A DNA stretch of 32,388 nucleotides from Devosia sp. (lineage in GTDB: Bacteria > Pseudomonadota > Alphaproteobacteria > Rhizobiales > Devosiaceae), in NCBI GenBank assembly GCA_028290225.1, contig JAQGKH010000051.1, positions 1-32,388 on the forward strand, written 5' to 3'. Positions 16,500-26,970 of the stretch are shown piece after piece; within the stretch, counting starts at the first letter, position 1, and each line of letters opens with the position of its first letter. The notes under the pieces are model-generated. The model worked only from the letters and a program-made list of their open reading frames with translations, ran no database searches and was not told the DNA's origin. A program made the position numbers and the translations under genes.

Positions 16500-17350
16500 T
16501 GTGGGGCGCGGCACGGCGGTTGTCGATCTTTGCCGGAGCGGGCGACCTGGTGCCCCATGTGGTTCAGGCAGGGTTGGATGCCGGCTACAAGGTCCAGGTG
16601 CTGGCGCTGACGCCGCGGCCGGATCTCACGACGGTCAAGGTCGTCGAGGCCAAGCTCGACAATCCGCTCGGCATCATCTGGTCTTTGAAGGTGTTTCGCA
16701 CCACCCATATTGCGATGGCGGGAGGCATTCACCTGCCCGACAAGGCGCGCGAGGGGCTCATTCGCTTTGCCAGCGGCAATGGCGCCGCCGCAGGAGGTCC
16801 GGAGGTTATGCCGGTGGGTGATGCGGAACTGGCGGCGGTCGCCTCGGTGCTCAAGAAAATGACGGGAGCCGATCTGATCGGGGTGCATGAATTGGCGCCT
16901 GATTTGCTAGCGCCCGAAGGAAGCATTGCAGGCCCAGCCCTAAGCGAGACGGCGCTAACGGCGGCGAATTATACGCTCGGCATTGCGCGCGCCATCGGCA
17001 GCCTCGACATAGGCCAGGCGGTGGTGGTAACCGGTCGGCGAGTGATTGCCGTGGAGGATATCGAGGGGACGGACGCGCTGATTGCCCGGGTCGGCGGGCT
17101 GCGGCGGGCAGGTCTGGCGGGTGATGGCGGGCTCGATCTGGTTCTGGCCAAGGCAATGAAGCCCCAGCAGCCGGCTTTCGCCGATCTCCCGGCGATCGGG
17201 CCGGCAACGGTGGCGCATTGCGCTGCCGCTGGCATTGGGGTGATTGCGGTGGAAGCGGGCCGCAGTCTGGTGCTCCAGCGCCAATCGCTGAATGAGGCCG
17301 CCACGCGCCACGGCATCAGTGTTGTTGGCGTGAAGCTTGCCGATGCCTAG
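16499..17350 (+). CDS. lpxI: UDP-2,3-diacylglucosamine pyrophosphatase LpxI
   Basis: LpxI hydrolyses UDP-2,3-diacylglucosamine to lipid X and UMP; it replaces LpxH in alphaproteobacteria and belongs to the former DUF1009 family. Visible features are the N-terminal LSIFAGAGDLVPHVVQAG, HIAMAGGIHLP, and the C-terminal domain with GRRVIAVEDIEGTDALI and GVIAVEAGRSLVL. Length is about 283 residues. It starts at ATG 16499 overlapping the lpxA stop; GTG 16496 would add one residue. It overlaps lpxB by 8 bases. Confidence 0.95.
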   Translation: MWGAARRLSIFAGAGDLVPHVVQAGLDAGYKVQVLALTPRPDLTTVKVVEAKLDNPLGIIWSLKVFRTTHIAMAGGIHLPDKAREGLIRFASGNGAAAGGPEVMPVGDAELAAVASVLKKMTGADLIGVHELAPDLLAPEGSIAGPALSETALTAANYTLGIARAIGSLDIGQAVVVTGRRVIAVEDIEGTDALIARVGGLRRAGLAGDGGLDLVLAKAMKPQQPAFADLPAIGPATVAHCAAAGIGVIAVEAGRSLVLQRQSLNEAATRHGISVVGVKLADA

Positions 17351-18494
17351 GGCACTTAAGCTCTTTGTGCTGGCCGGCGAGCCGTCGGGCGACCGGATTG
17401 CCGCTGATCTGGTGCAGCGTTTGCGAGCCCGGGTATCGGTAGAACTGCTCGGGGTCGGCGGCGACGAGTTGGCAGCACAGGGCCTGCGCTCGTTGTTCCC
17501 GATGAGCGATCTGGCCGTAATGGGCATAACCGATGTGCTCCGGCGCCTGCCTTTGCTGTTGTGGCGGGTGGAGCAGACCGCGCGCGCCATCCGCGCAGCC
17601 GCGCCGGACATCGCGGTGCTGGTGGATGCGCAGGACTTTTCTGCCCTGGTGGCGCGGCGACTGCACCGCATGGGGTACCGCAAACCGCTGGTGCTTTATG
17701 TTGCACCTTCGGTTTGGGCCCGCGCGCCCCAACGGGCGCAAAAGCTGCGGCCTTTGTTCAGTGAAGTGCTGGCGGTATTGCCGTTTGAGCCCGACGTGAT
17801 GATCAAGCTGGGCGGTCCACCAACCACCTATGTGGGGCATCCCGCACTCGCGGAAGCGGCCCCGGTGATGATGGCGCCGGAGCGCGGCGAACTCCTCCTT
17901 CTGCCCGGCAGCCGCGAAGGTGAATTGCGCCGCCATCTTCCCCTATTCAAAACCGTCGTCGCGCAATTGTCGCAGCATCCGGCAGTGACGGGGATAACCA
18001 TTCCGACGCTCCCCGCCTTGCAACAGCGGCTTGCCGATGAAGTGGCGAGCTGGCCGGTGCCCGTCGCAATTGCTGCCGAGCGGGCCGAAAGGCCGGAGCT
18101 ATATCGTGGCGCCGTGCTGGCCTTGTCGGTCGCTGGCACGGCGACGCTGGAACTCGCCCTGGCGGGCGTGCCGATGGTGGTCACCTATGTCATGGACAGC
18201 CACCAGGCGCGGGTGTTCGGCAAGCTCGGCCAGCCCATGGTGGCGCTGCCCAATATCATCATGGGACGGCCCATGCTGGATGAACTGGTGATGCGCGAGC
18301 CAGACGCAGATGTTCTGGTGAAGCGTGCCCGAGCCCTGCTCGACAGCAAAGAAGCCCGCCAGCGCCAGCAACTGGGTTTTGGCGAGCTTTACAAGCTGAT
18401 GGCCGAGGGCCTTCCCGGCACGTCACGCCAAGACCCGGCTGACCGGATCCTGGCGCATCTCACCGCCAATCAGCGGCTTTCGATGGACATGTAA
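17343..18494 (+). CDS. lpxB: Lipid-A-disaccharide synthase
   Basis: LpxB is the GT19 glycosyltransferase that joins lipid X to UDP-2,3-diacylglucosamine. It begins [19 protein letters not shown] and has [32 protein letters not shown] and the nucleotide-binding [19 protein letters not shown]. Length is 383 residues. ATG 17343 overlaps the lpxI 3' end. Its last 25 bases overlap the 3' end of the convergent gltA, leaving no room for a separate terminator. Confidence 0.96.
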   Translation: MPRALKLFVLAGEPSGDRIAADLVQRLRARVSVELLGVGGDELAAQGLRSLFPMSDLAVMGITDVLRRLPLLLWRVEQTARAIRAAAPDIAVLVDAQDFSALVARRLHRMGYRKPLVLYVAPSVWARAPQRAQKLRPLFSEVLAVLPFEPDVMIKLGGPPTTYVGHPALAEAAPVMMAPERGELLLLPGSREGELRRHLPLFKTVVAQLSQHPAVTGITIPTLPALQQRLADEVASWPVPVAIAAERAERPELYRGAVLALSVAGTATLELALAGVPMVVTYVMDSHQARVFGKLGQPMVALPNIIMGRPMLDELVMREPDADVLVKRARALLDSKEARQRQQLGFGELYKLMAEGLPGTSRQDPADRILAHLTANQRLSMDM

Positions 18495-19759
18495 TCGCGC
18501 ATGGGGGCTCCATCATAGAGCTGGCGCGGACGGCCGATCTTCTTCTGAGGATCGGCGATCATTTCCTTCCACTGCGCAATCCAGCCGACGGTACGCGCAA
18601 CCGCGAAGAGGGCGGTGAACATGGAGGTGGGGAAGCCGATCGCGTCAAGGATGACGCCCGAATAGAAGTCCACATTCGGGTAGAGCTTGCGCTCGACGAA
18701 ATAGGAGTCCTCCAGGGCGATGCGCTCTAGTTCCTGGGCGACCTGCAATGTGGGGTTGTTCTCGACCCCTAGAATGTCGAGCACCCGCTTGGCGGTGGCC
18801 TGCATCACCGTCGCCCGGGGATCGAAGTTCTTGTAGACGCGGTGACCGAAGCCCATCATGCGGAAGGGATCGTTCTTGTCCTTGGCGCGGGCGATGTATT
18901 CGGGAATGCGATCTACCGTGCCGATCTCGCGCAGCATGTTGAGCGCCGCTTCATTGGCGCCGCCGTGAGCTGGACCCCAAAGGCAAGCCACGCCCGCCGC
19001 GATGCAGGCGAACGGGTTGGCATCGGACGAGCCGGACAGGCGCACAGTCGAGGTCGAGGCGTTCTGCTCATGATCGGCGTGCAGGGTAAAGATCAGGTCC
19101 ATCGCCCGGGCGATTTCAGGATCGACCTTGTACTGCTCGGCCGGCACCGAGAAGCACATGTGGAGAAAATTGGACGCGTAATCGAGATCGTTGCGCGGAT
19201 AAACGAAGGGCTGGCCAACCGAATATTTGTAGGCCATCGCCGCAATGGTTGGCATCTTGGCGATCATGCGGATGGAGGCGATCTCGCGCTGCTGCGGATC
19301 GTTGATGTCGGTGGAGTCGTGGTAGAAGGCCGCCATGGCGCCGACCACGCCGGTCATGATGGCCATCGGATGCGCATCGCGCCGGAAGCCGCGATAGAAA
19401 TAGTGCATCTGCTCGTGCACCATGGTGTGGCGCGTCACCACATCCTCGAACTGGGCGAGTTCGCTCTTGCTGGGCAGTTCGCCATAGAGGAGGAGGTAAC
19501 AGACTTCCAGATAATTGCTCTTGGCCGCGAGCTGGTCGATCGGGTAGCCGCGATAAAGCAGTTCGCCCTTGTCACCATCGATGAAGGTGATGGCGCTGTC
19601 GCAGGCTGCCGTGGAGGTGAAGCCCGGATCATAGGTGAACATGCCCGTCTTGGCATAAAGCGATCGAATATCGATCACGTCCGGCCCCACGGATCCCGAC
19701 AACACCGGGAACTCGAAAGTCCGCTCCCCGATAGTGAGCTTGGCGACTGGATCGGTCAT
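18470..19759 (-). CDS. gltA: Citrate synthase (type II)
   Basis: Citrate synthase condenses acetyl-CoA and oxaloacetate at the entry of the TCA cycle. The catalytic triad is visible: His265 ([12 protein letters not shown]), His306 (GFGHRVYKN) and Asp364 (PNVDFYSG). The 429-residue length and N-terminal beta-rich domain fit the hexameric, NADH-sensitive proteobacterial type. The ATG is preceded by GGAGGAGAG. It lies 148 bases downstream of gltX on the same strand. Its final codons overlap lpxB antiparallel by 25 bases. Confidence 0.97.
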   Translation of the reverse strand: MTDPVAKLTIGERTFEFPVLSGSVGPDVIDIRSLYAKTGMFTYDPGFTSTAACDSAITFIDGDKGELLYRGYPIDQLAAKSNYLEVCYLLLYGELPSKSELAQFEDVVTRHTMVHEQMHYFYRGFRRDAHPMAIMTGVVGAMAAFYHDSTDINDPQQREIASIRMIAKMPTIAAMAYKYSVGQPFVYPRNDLDYASNFLHMCFSVPAEQYKVDPEIARAMDLIFTLHADHEQNASTSTVRLSGSSDANPFACIAAGVACLWGPAHGGANEAALNMLREIGTVDRIPEYIARAKDKNDPFRMMGFGHRVYKNFDPRATVMQATAKRVLDILGVENNPTLQVAQELERIALEDSYFVERKLYPNVDFYSGVILDAIGFPTSMFTALFAVARTVGWIAQWKEMIADPQKKIGRPRQLYDGAPMRDYMSIESR

Positions 19760-19874
19760 TTAACTCTCCTCCATGGCCCGCGACCTGGAGTGCAGGGAGC
19801 ACCACAGATGGGCTGGCAATTACTTGTTCAGCTGTGTTGTGGGGTAGCAGTTCGCCCCCGCCCCCGCAACTAAA

Positions 19875-19891
19875 GGTAAGGAGCACTTACC
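19875..19891 (-). terminator. Possible weak terminator after gltX
   Basis: Read on the minus strand, GGTAAG-TGCTC-CTTACC is a 6-bp stem followed by TTTAGTT, starting 17 bases after the gltX stop. Short stem and broken T-run make it weak. The remaining gltX-gltA gap (19760-19874) should hold the gltA promoter, but I cannot point to convincing boxes. Confidence 0.4.
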
Positions 19892-19907
19892 CTATGTCTT
19901 GATATCC

Positions 19908-21320
19908 CTAGGCTGTCTGATCGTTCAACCGGGCCATTGTTTCGGCGCGACCGATCAACACCATGACCTCGAAGATTCCGGGGGACACGGTGCGGCCGGT
20001 CAAGGCGGCGCGAAGCGGCTGCGCGAGCTTGCCGAGCTTGAGACCCTTAGCTTCAGCAAGGGTCCGCATAGCCGTGTCGATGGCAGGCACGCTCCACTCG
20101 ATGATTCCCTCCAGCGTCGTGGCCATATCGGCCAAAACCGTGCGGGCTTCGGGGGTCAGCAGCGCCGTGGCGGCGGCATCGATGGTGAGCGGGCGGGTGG
20201 CATAGATGAATTGGGCCAGATCGATGAGCTCGAGCACGGTCTTGGCCCGTGGCTGCAGTTCGGGAAGCGCGGCAAGCACCGTGTCCTTGTTGCCGGTCAG
20301 CCCAGCAAGGTCGACCTCCCGCCCCACTTCGCGGGCGGTTGCGACCATGATGTCGTAGAGATAAGCGGGCGCGGCCTCGCGAATGTAGTGGCCGTTGATG
20401 TTCTCGAGCTTGACGAAGTCGAAGCGCGCCGCCCCCTTGTTGAGCCCTTCAAGGCTGAACCACTCCACCATCTGCTGGGTGGAGAAGATTTCGTCGTCCT
20501 CATGGCTCCAGCCAAGCCGTGCCAGATAATTGCGCAAGGCTTCGGGCAGATAACCCATCTGCCGGTAGGCTTCCACGCCCAGTGCGCCGTGGCGCTTGGA
20601 AAGCTTGGCGCCGTCCGGGCCATGGATCAGCGGGATATGGGCCATGTCGGGCACGGTCCAGCCCATGGCATTATAGATGATGATCTGCCGGGCGGCATTG
20701 GTCAGGTGATCGTCGCCGCGGATGATGTGGGTCACGCCCATGTCGTGATCGTCAACCACCACGGCATGCATGTAGGTGGGCGTTCCGTCCGAGCGCAGGA
20801 TGATGAAGTCATCCAGGTTCTCGGTCTTGAACACGACCTTGCCCTGGACATGGTCATTGACCACGATGTCTCCCGAAAGCGGCGCCTTTATGCGTACCAC
20901 CGGAGCGATGCCTTCAGGGGCTTGGCTTGGGTCCCGGTCGCGCCAGTAACCGTTGTAGCGCGGCGGCTTGCCGGCGGCGCGGGCTTCCTCGCGCATCTGG
21001 TCGAGCTCGGCAGGCGAGCAATAGCACAGATAGGCATGGCCCTTGGCCACCAACTCATGGGCAATCTCGGCGTGCCGGCTGGCACGGCCGAACTGCGAGA
21101 TGGCATCGCCGTCCCAATGCAGCCCCAGCCAGGACAAGCCCTCCTTGATGGCCTGCACGGCCGGCTCGGTGGAGCGTTCGCGGTCGGTGTCCTCGATGCG
21201 CAGCAGCATGGTGCCGCCGTGCTTGCGGGCAAAGGCCCAGTTGAACAGCGCCGTGCGCGCGCCACCGATATGGAGGAAGCCGGTGGGGGAAGGCGCGAAG
21301 CGGGTAACGACTTTAGACAT
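19908..21320 (-). CDS. gltX: Glutamyl-tRNA synthetase
   Basis: This class I synthetase charges tRNA-Glu (and in many alphaproteobacteria also tRNA-Gln for GatCAB). The N-terminus [20 protein letters not shown] has the HIGH-type motif as HIGG; the KMSKS-type loop is KLSKRHG. A Cys pair (LCYC) lies where zinc-binding or degenerate zinc-binding regions occur. Length is 470 residues from ATG at 21318-21320. The frame is open 30 codons further, but that extension is low-complexity and would cover the divergent promoter region. No strong Shine-Dalgarno is seen. Alphaproteobacteria often carry two gltX copies. Confidence 0.95.
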   Translation of the reverse strand: MSKVVTRFAPSPTGFLHIGGARTALFNWAFARKHGGTMLLRIEDTDRERSTEPAVQAIKEGLSWLGLHWDGDAISQFGRASRHAEIAHELVAKGHAYLCYCSPAELDQMREEARAAGKPPRYNGYWRDRDPSQAPEGIAPVVRIKAPLSGDIVVNDHVQGKVVFKTENLDDFIILRSDGTPTYMHAVVVDDHDMGVTHIIRGDDHLTNAARQIIIYNAMGWTVPDMAHIPLIHGPDGAKLSKRHGALGVEAYRQMGYLPEALRNYLARLGWSHEDDEIFSTQQMVEWFSLEGLNKGAARFDFVKLENINGHYIREAAPAYLYDIMVATAREVGREVDLAGLTGNKDTVLAALPELQPRAKTVLELIDLAQFIYATRPLTIDAAATALLTPEARTVLADMATTLEGIIEWSVPAIDTAMRTLAEAKGLKLGKLAQPLRAALTGRTVSPGIFEVMVLIGRAETMARLNDQTA

Positions 21321-21334
21321 GGATACCGGAACGG

Positions 21335-21364
21335 TTGGACTAGGTTTGGTGCCGTGTGTAGCAT
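21335..21364 (+). promoter_or_regulatory. Candidate promoter of comEC in the gltX-comEC divergent gap
   Basis: TTGGAC (21335-21340), 18 bases, TAGCAT (21359-21364). An inverted repeat GGTGCC/GGCACC (21348-21353 and 21367-21372) brackets the -10. The 79-base gap must also hold the gltX promoter on the other strand, which I cannot locate. Confidence 0.3.
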
Positions 21365-21399
21365 AGGGCACCACGAGCGCAAGTAGAGGGGTCGCCGGG

Positions 21400-23544
21400 G
21401 TGCAGGGCACGGGGGCGCTGGAGCAGACAAGGGAGCTTGCGCCGGTGCCGGCGCAGCGTCATCAATTGCTTCGCGCACCCTCCAGCCGGTCGGACCGCCG
21501 CCTGCGGCGCCCGCAGCTGGGTCAGGCCGTTGCCGAAGCGCTGGCGACACGACGGGTGTTCGTGTTGCTGCCATTTGCAGGGATCGGGGGGCTCGTCAGC
21601 TATGCCGGCTTGCCGTTCGAGCCTGCGGGGTGGGCGCTCGTTGCCATTGGCGTGGCGCTTATGCTGGCCGTTGCGCTGAGCCTGCGCAATCTGGCGGCCT
21701 TGCGCGTGGTGGTGCTGCTTGCCGCCTTCTGGGGCGGTTTTTGCCTGCTCGCGGTTCACGGTGCGCTGGGCGGATCGGATATGCTGCGCTATCCGCTTTT
21801 TGGCGAGTACCAGGGGGTGGTGGACGAGATCCTGTCGGCAACGGCAGAGGAGCGCCGCATCGTGGTTTCCAACCTGCGGCCGGTGGGCGATGCCGTGGCG
21901 GTGCCGATCAACAAGGCCCGGCTGCTGATCCCGCCGGAGCCGCCATTACGGCCGGGCGACACCATTGAGGGCAAGCTGCGACTGGCGCCGGTACCGGGCC
22001 CCATACTGCCGGGTGCTTTTGATGGACAGTTTCACGCCTTTTTTGCCGGCATTGGCGCCTATGGCAATGCCACGGGTGCGGTGACCCGCATCGCCGAAGC
22101 GAGCGGGTTTGATCTGGGCCGATCGGTCGAGGACTTGCGCCGCAACATTGGTGTCCGGCTTGACAGCCAGCTTGAAGGCGCTGCGGCGGCCATCGCACGA
22201 GCCATGGTGGTGGGCGACCAAAGCACGATCTCCGACGAGACCCGCGAGGTGATGGCGGCTTCAGGGCTGGCGCATATCTACTCCATTTCGGGGCTTCATC
22301 TTTCGATTGTGGCGGGCGGGGTGTTCTGGCTGGTGCGGCTGGCGCTGGCGAGCCTTCCAGGATTTGCGGTGGGCTGGCCGGTCAAGAAACTGGCCGCCGT
22401 GACGGGAATTGCCGCCGCCTTCAGTTATCTGCTGCTGGCCGGTGGGCTGGCCAATGTGCCCGCCTTGCGGTCCACGATCATGCTGGCGCTGATCTTTGGC
22501 GCGGTGCTGGCCGGCCGGCGGGCGCTCACCATGCGCAATGTGGCGATTGCGGCGCTGGCCGTGATTGTTCTGGATCCCGCCAGTGTGTTCCGGGCCAGTT
22601 TCCAGCTGTCCTTTGCGGCGGTGGTGGCCTTGATCGGCATCTATGAATTGCCGCGGCGCGGCCCCACCGTGCACCGGGCCGGGATTGGCAAGCTTGTTGC
22701 TGGTGTGGGTACGGCGGCGCTGACTAGCTTCATCGCCGGAACCGCTACGCTGTTGTTTTCGGCCTACCACTTCCAGCAGACGGCGCCGCTGGGCGTGATC
22801 GGCAATGTGCTGGTGCTGCCTGTGGTGAGCCTCCTCATCATGCCCTTCGGGTTGCTCGCTGTCGTGCTGATGCCGCTGGGGGTGGAAGCGCCCTTTGTGG
22901 CGGTGATGGGATGGGGAATCGAGCGCATGGTGGACGGGGCCAGCCTGGTTGCCGGCTGGAGCGAGGGACTGACCGGAAACCCGCTGTTGACGGCGACCTC
23001 GCTGCTGATTGGGCTGGTTGGGCTGGCCTGGTTTGCGTTTCTTTCCAATTGGTGGCGCCTAGCTGGCCCAATGGCAGCACTGCCGCTGATCCTGCTGTTC
23101 GGCCTTGACCAGCGGCCGGACGTGCTGATTGCCGACAGCACACAGGCCGTGGCCGTGCGCACCGAGAATGGCATGGGGCTGCTGGCGGGGCGGGCCGAGA
23201 GTTTTGCGGTGGAAGTCTGGGGCGAGCACTATCAGGAAGCGATTGCCCCCGACCTCGCCGAGGGGCGCTGCGACAGCCTGGGCTGCGTTGTTGCAACGAA
23301 GCGATATTCAGTTGCCGTGGTCCGCGACGCCGCCGCCTTTGACGAAGATTGCGCCCGCCATGACCTGGTGGTCACGCGCTTGCGGGCGCCGCAGGCCTGC
23401 CGGGCCCAGGCCCAGGTTATCGACCGGGACGACCTGGCGGCAGGGGGTGTACACTGGTTGCGCTGGAACGCTTCGGACCGACGCTTTGATGTGCGTCCGG
23501 CCGTGCTTAATCTCACCCGGCCGTGGCGAGCCGGGCTACCGTGA
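21400..23544 (+). CDS. comEC: ComEC/Rec2-family DNA-uptake channel protein
   Basis: ComEC is the inner-membrane channel for single-stranded DNA in natural transformation. The 714-residue protein has N-terminal membrane helices, a DUF4131-like OB domain (about 90-230), and the Competence domain (about 260-520) with [14 protein letters not shown] at residues 289-302. The C-terminal part (from about 565) sits where a metallo-beta-lactamase-like domain is found in longer homologues, but no HxHxDH motif is visible; the domain is degenerate or shortened. The GTG start at 21400 follows GAGGGG at 21386-21391 and is not certain. The last 32 bases overlap the convergent GH42 gene. Confidence 0.88.
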   Translation: MQGTGALEQTRELAPVPAQRHQLLRAPSSRSDRRLRRPQLGQAVAEALATRRVFVLLPFAGIGGLVSYAGLPFEPAGWALVAIGVALMLAVALSLRNLAALRVVVLLAAFWGGFCLLAVHGALGGSDMLRYPLFGEYQGVVDEILSATAEERRIVVSNLRPVGDAVAVPINKARLLIPPEPPLRPGDTIEGKLRLAPVPGPILPGAFDGQFHAFFAGIGAYGNATGAVTRIAEASGFDLGRSVEDLRRNIGVRLDSQLEGAAAAIARAMVVGDQSTISDETREVMAASGLAHIYSISGLHLSIVAGGVFWLVRLALASLPGFAVGWPVKKLAAVTGIAAAFSYLLLAGGLANVPALRSTIMLALIFGAVLAGRRALTMRNVAIAALAVIVLDPASVFRASFQLSFAAVVALIGIYELPRRGPTVHRAGIGKLVAGVGTAALTSFIAGTATLLFSAYHFQQTAPLGVIGNVLVLPVVSLLIMPFGLLAVVLMPLGVEAPFVAVMGWGIERMVDGASLVAGWSEGLTGNPLLTATSLLIGLVGLAWFAFLSNWWRLAGPMAALPLILLFGLDQRPDVLIADSTQAVAVRTENGMGLLAGRAESFAVEVWGEHYQEAIAPDLAEGRCDSLGCVVATKRYSVAVVRDAAAFDEDCARHDLVVTRLRAPQACRAQAQVIDRDDLAAGGVHWLRWNASDRRFDVRPAVLNLTRPWRAGLP

Positions 23545-25468
23545 CCCCCGCCGCCGGGATTTCGGCGGAGCCGAGCACATAGGCGGTTTCGTCATCGGCA
23601 AGGGCCAACACCGTGTCCTTGCTGCCATAATTGACGTAGACGCGCATGCCGTCGCGCACCCGGCAGCGGACGCCGGCGGGAAGCGCGATCCTTGGCAGGC
23701 CAGCTTCCATGATGAGGTAATCGACGATGCGCTGGATCAGCGCCCGGTTGCCGCTGGCCGCCTGGTAGAAGAGCTTGCCCTGGGAGACCAGCACCGGCCA
23801 ATCGTCCTCGTCTTCCATGATCACCTCGGCGCCGGTTTCAAGCCGTTCGCGCCAATGGCGCACGGCGCCGCCGCCCTTGACCGGCACCTCGATGCTGGGG
23901 TCGACAGTGTCGACGCGCATGACCTTGGCGTTCAGAATATTGGGCGACAGGTCGGGCGCAAGTTGGGCCGGGAAGCTGAAATCGGGCGTCTTGGAGCCGG
24001 TGCGCGGGCCGATCAGCAGGTGCCCTTCGTGCTCGGCAACGGCTTGGCGCAGGGCATCGGACCAGGTGAACAAGGCCGGGATCGCAACGATGCTGTAGCC
24101 GGCAAAGCTTGACGTGCTGGGGGGCAGGATATCCACATCGATGCCGTGCTTGCGAAAGGCCGCATAGACAGCACGGACCTGTGCACCGTGGCTGAAGCCT
24201 TTGGCCTGGGGCAGGATCTGCCAGGCCCATTCGCTTTCGTAGTCGTAGACCAGCGCTACCTTGCCCCTGGCTGTCACACCGGCCATGCCCGTCTGCCGCA
24301 GTTCCTGGGCAACCTGGCTGGCTTCGTGATAAGCGGGCGCGGGTTCGCTGTCGGGTCGCAGCAGGCCCGCATGCATCTGTTCCTGCCCGAACGGGGCCTG
24401 GCGCCAGCGGAAGTAGGAAACCACCTCGGCGCCATGGGCGAAGGCCTCCCAGGCCCAGAGCCGGGCCATGCCGGGCAAGGGGTCGGGGTTGAAATCGGCC
24501 CAGTTCACCGGCCCGGGTTGCTGCTCCATGACCCACCAGCGGCCATGGCCGACGCTGCGGTAGAGATCGTGGTGGAAGGCCTGGTAGTCGGGTTCTCCCT
24601 GGCGCAGATATTGCAGCTTGATGTCATCGCTCTCGTCGCTACGTGCGAGATGGCCGAGCGGGTAGGCATCCCAGCTGGCGACATCGAGGGTTTCGGCCAC
24701 CTTGAAGTGGTCAAAGTCGGTGTAGCGACCCATGAAATTGTGGATCACCGGCAGGTCGGGCCGTGCCGCCTTGAGGATATCGAACTGCAATGCGTTGAAG
24801 GCCGCCACCTGGTCGGACGAATAACGGCGGAAATCGAGCTCATGGGCGGGGGCCGCTTCGCAGACCAGGAGATTGGGCAGCTCGATCTGATCGAAGCGGC
24901 TGTATTCCATGGACCAGAAGACATTGCCCCATGCCTGGTTGAGGGCGTCGATGGTGTTGTATTTCCGTTCCAGCCAGAGGCGGAAGCCCGCCAATGCCGC
25001 GGGGGAATAGGAGTAGGAGGTGTCGTGGCAGCCATATTCGTTGTCGGTCTGCCAGGCGGCGAGTGCCGGGTGCTGGCCAACGGCGTCGGCCAGCAGCTGC
25101 ACGATGCGCCGGCACTCCTCCCGATAGCCAAGATGGGAGAAGTCATAGTGCCGGCGCGAGCCGAAGCCGCGGCGGCGCCCCTGCGCATCGACCGCCAGCA
25201 TGTCGGGATGCTTGTCAACCATCCAGCGGGGGGGCGTTGCCGTGGGGGTGCCGAACACCACTTTGAGCCCATGCGCGGCGAGGGCATCCATGGCGCGGAT
25301 GATCCAGTCCAAGCGCAGATCGCCCGGGGATGGCTCAAGCCGCGACCAGGCAAACTCGCCGATGCGCACATAGCGGATGCCCACCTCCGCCATGCGCGCG
25401 GCATCGTGCGCCCACCAATCCTCAGGCCAATGTTCCGGGTAGTAACAAACGCCGAGGGCAGGGATCAT
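23513..25468 (-). CDS. GH42 beta-galactosidase
   Basis: This glycoside hydrolase family 42 enzyme releases galactose (or alpha-L-arabinopyranose) from beta-linked oligosaccharides. It has the GVCYYPEHWPEDWW opening, the acid/base Glu144 in QTDNEYGCHDTS and the nucleophile Glu315 in WWVMEQQPGPVNW. The TIM barrel covers about residues 1-375; the trimerisation and C-terminal beta domains follow. There is no signal peptide, so it acts in the cytoplasm on imported sugars. Length is 651 residues. It is the last gene of the four-gene operon, 6 bases after the lactonase, and its 3' end overlaps comEC by 32 bases. Confidence 0.95.
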   Translation of the reverse strand: MIPALGVCYYPEHWPEDWWAHDAARMAEVGIRYVRIGEFAWSRLEPSPGDLRLDWIIRAMDALAAHGLKVVFGTPTATPPRWMVDKHPDMLAVDAQGRRRGFGSRRHYDFSHLGYREECRRIVQLLADAVGQHPALAAWQTDNEYGCHDTSYSYSPAALAGFRLWLERKYNTIDALNQAWGNVFWSMEYSRFDQIELPNLLVCEAAPAHELDFRRYSSDQVAAFNALQFDILKAARPDLPVIHNFMGRYTDFDHFKVAETLDVASWDAYPLGHLARSDESDDIKLQYLRQGEPDYQAFHHDLYRSVGHGRWWVMEQQPGPVNWADFNPDPLPGMARLWAWEAFAHGAEVVSYFRWRQAPFGQEQMHAGLLRPDSEPAPAYHEASQVAQELRQTGMAGVTARGKVALVYDYESEWAWQILPQAKGFSHGAQVRAVYAAFRKHGIDVDILPPSTSSFAGYSIVAIPALFTWSDALRQAVAEHEGHLLIGPRTGSKTPDFSFPAQLAPDLSPNILNAKVMRVDTVDPSIEVPVKGGGAVRHWRERLETGAEVIMEDEDDWPVLVSQGKLFYQAASGNRALIQRIVDYLIMEAGLPRIALPAGVRCRVRDGMRVYVNYGSKDTVLALADDETAYVLGSAEIPAAGVTVARLATAG

Positions 25469-25474
25469 GAGAAC

Positions 25475-26350
25475 CTAGAGGGTGATACGGGCTTCAGGAA
25501 GGCCAGGAACATCGAGCCGGATGGCAAAGATGCCGCCGGCCACCTTTTCTGCCGCCAGCTGCTCGGGGCTGAGCGTTTTGGCGGCGGTGGTGATGAAGAG
25601 GGTCTTGAGATCAGGACCGCCGAAAGCGGGGCAGGTCACCTGGGAGACCGGCACTTCGACGACCCGGTCAACCGAGCCATCCGGAGCATGGCGCACCACG
25701 CAGCTGCCGCCCCACCTGGCGCTCCAGAGATAGCCCTCGCTGTCGACTACCGCGCCATCGGGATAGCCCGGACCTTCCGAAACATCGGCGAATACCGACC
25801 AGTCACCGACCGGCAGGCCGGTGGCGGGATCGGTCTCGACCTTGAGGATCTGCTGGGTGGGAGTGTCGGCCCAGTAAGCGGTGCGACCATCGCGGGTGAA
25901 GCAGGTGGCATTGGGGATCGAGGCGTTGGAGCGCAGCACGCTGAGCTTGCCGGCGCGGTAGTGGTAGAGCGTGCCGCCCCGCGCATCCTCGTTTTTGGGC
26001 ATGGTGCCGATCCAGAAGGCGCCCGATGGGTGCACGCGGCTGTCATTGCCGCGAGTGGCAGCGTTGTCGGCCTCGATGGGGACGATGAGGCTTTGTTCGC
26101 TCGTTTGCAGGTTGAAGCGCTTGAGCCCGGTTTCGGTCACAAGGGCGAGGTTGTCCGCGTCGATGATGGCGGCCGCGGCGACGTTCTCGCCAAAGCTCCA
26201 GCTGCCTTCAATGTCCCCGGTGGCCGAGGCGGCGAAGAGCTTTTGGTTGTTGATATCGAAAAAGAAGAGCTGCTGGCGATCAGGGTGCCAGAAGGGGCCT
26301 TCGCCCAAGGCACATTTGCTGTCGATCAACAGTTCGGCGGTTTGGGTCAC
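25475..26350 (-). CDS. SMP-30/gluconolactonase-family sugar lactonase
   Basis: A six-bladed propeller enzyme of the SMP-30/gluconolaconase/LRE family, likely opening a sugar-acid lactone such as D-galactono- or L-arabinono-lactone. The metal ligands of the family match Glu17 (LGEGPFWH), Asn147 (ASIPNATCF) and Asp198 (YPDGAVVD). Length is 291 residues. It starts at GTG, overlapping the aldolase stop by 4 bases (GTGA). Its position between the aldolase and the beta-galactosidase suggests galactonolactone as substrate, which is inference. Confidence 0.9.
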   Translation of the reverse strand: MTQTAELLIDSKCALGEGPFWHPDRQQLFFFDINNQKLFAASATGDIEGSWSFGENVAAAAIIDADNLALVTETGLKRFNLQTSEQSLIVPIEADNAATRGNDSRVHPSGAFWIGTMPKNEDARGGTLYHYRAGKLSVLRSNASIPNATCFTRDGRTAYWADTPTQQILKVETDPATGLPVGDWSVFADVSEGPGYPDGAVVDSEGYLWSARWGGSCVVRHAPDGSVDRVVEVPVSQVTCPAFGGPDLKTLFITTAAKTLSPEQLAAEKVAGGIFAIRLDVPGLPEARITL

Positions 26351-26958
26351 GGCGTCATCCCTCGATCATAGGCTGCTACGGCCTGCGCAGCGCGCTGGCT
26401 CACTTCGGCGGCGGTGCTGCCGGGTTTGTACAAAAAGGTGCCCAGGCCGAACCCGACGCAGCCCGCGGCAAAGTATTCGCCGAAATTGTCGGGGTTGGCG
26501 CCGCCCACCGCATAAAGCGGCAGCTCGGGCGGCAGCACCGCCTTCATTGCCTTGATGCCGCGCGGCCCCAAAACTTCGGCCGGGAAGAACTTGAGGCCAG
26601 TGGCGCCCGCCTTGATCGCTTTGAACGCATCGCTGGGCGTAAACACACCGGGATAGGAGCCGAGCTGAATGCGCACGGTTTCTTCAATAACCGATCGGTT
26701 AGTGTCCGGTGATACGATAAATGTGCCGCCGGCGTCAGCGACCGCCCAGACCTGCTTCTTGGTCAGGACGGTTCCGGCGCCGATCATCGCCGCATCGCCA
26801 AGCGCCTCCGAGGCAAGGGTGATGCTGGCCAGGGCATCGGGCGAGTTCAGCGGCACTTCGATCATGGTGATCCCGGCCGCGATCAGGGCGTGACAGACAT
26901 CCAGTGTTTCGGGCGGGGTGATGCCGCGCAGGATCGCAATCAGGTGGCGATGGCTCAT
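26347..26958 (-). CDS. dgoA: 2-dehydro-3-deoxy-6-phosphogalactonate aldolase
   Basis: This class I aldolase splits KDPGal into pyruvate and glyceraldehyde-3-phosphate. The KDPG-aldolase fold shows LIAILRGITP (Arg11), Glu34, IGAGTVL, YPGVFTPSDAF, and the Schiff-base Lys123 in TGLKFFPAE. AVGGANPDNFGEYFAAGCVGFGLG at the C-terminus resembles DgoA more than the Entner-Doudoroff Eda. Length is 203 residues. A GGAGA site precedes the ATG. It lies 12 bases behind dgoK, which supports the galactonate assignment over gluconate. Confidence 0.92.
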   Translation of the reverse strand: MSHRHLIAILRGITPPETLDVCHALIAAGITMIEVPLNSPDALASITLASEALGDAAMIGAGTVLTKKQVWAVADAGGTFIVSPDTNRSVIEETVRIQLGSYPGVFTPSDAFKAIKAGATGLKFFPAEVLGPRGIKAMKAVLPPELPLYAVGGANPDNFGEYFAAGCVGFGLGTFLYKPGSTAAEVSQRAAQAVAAYDRGMTP

Positions 26959-26970
26959 GGGGTTCTCCGA

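Noticed and set aside
19899-21386. 495-codon plus-strand open frame
   Set aside because: Antisense to gltX, which has full synthetase motifs.
21321-21410. 30-residue N-terminal extension of GltX
   Set aside because: Low-complexity sequence absent from the family, which would also overlap the divergent comEC start region.
24146-26371. 741-codon plus-strand open frame
   Set aside because: It lies entirely opposite the GH42 and lactonase genes, has no family resemblance and is a GC-driven antisense frame.
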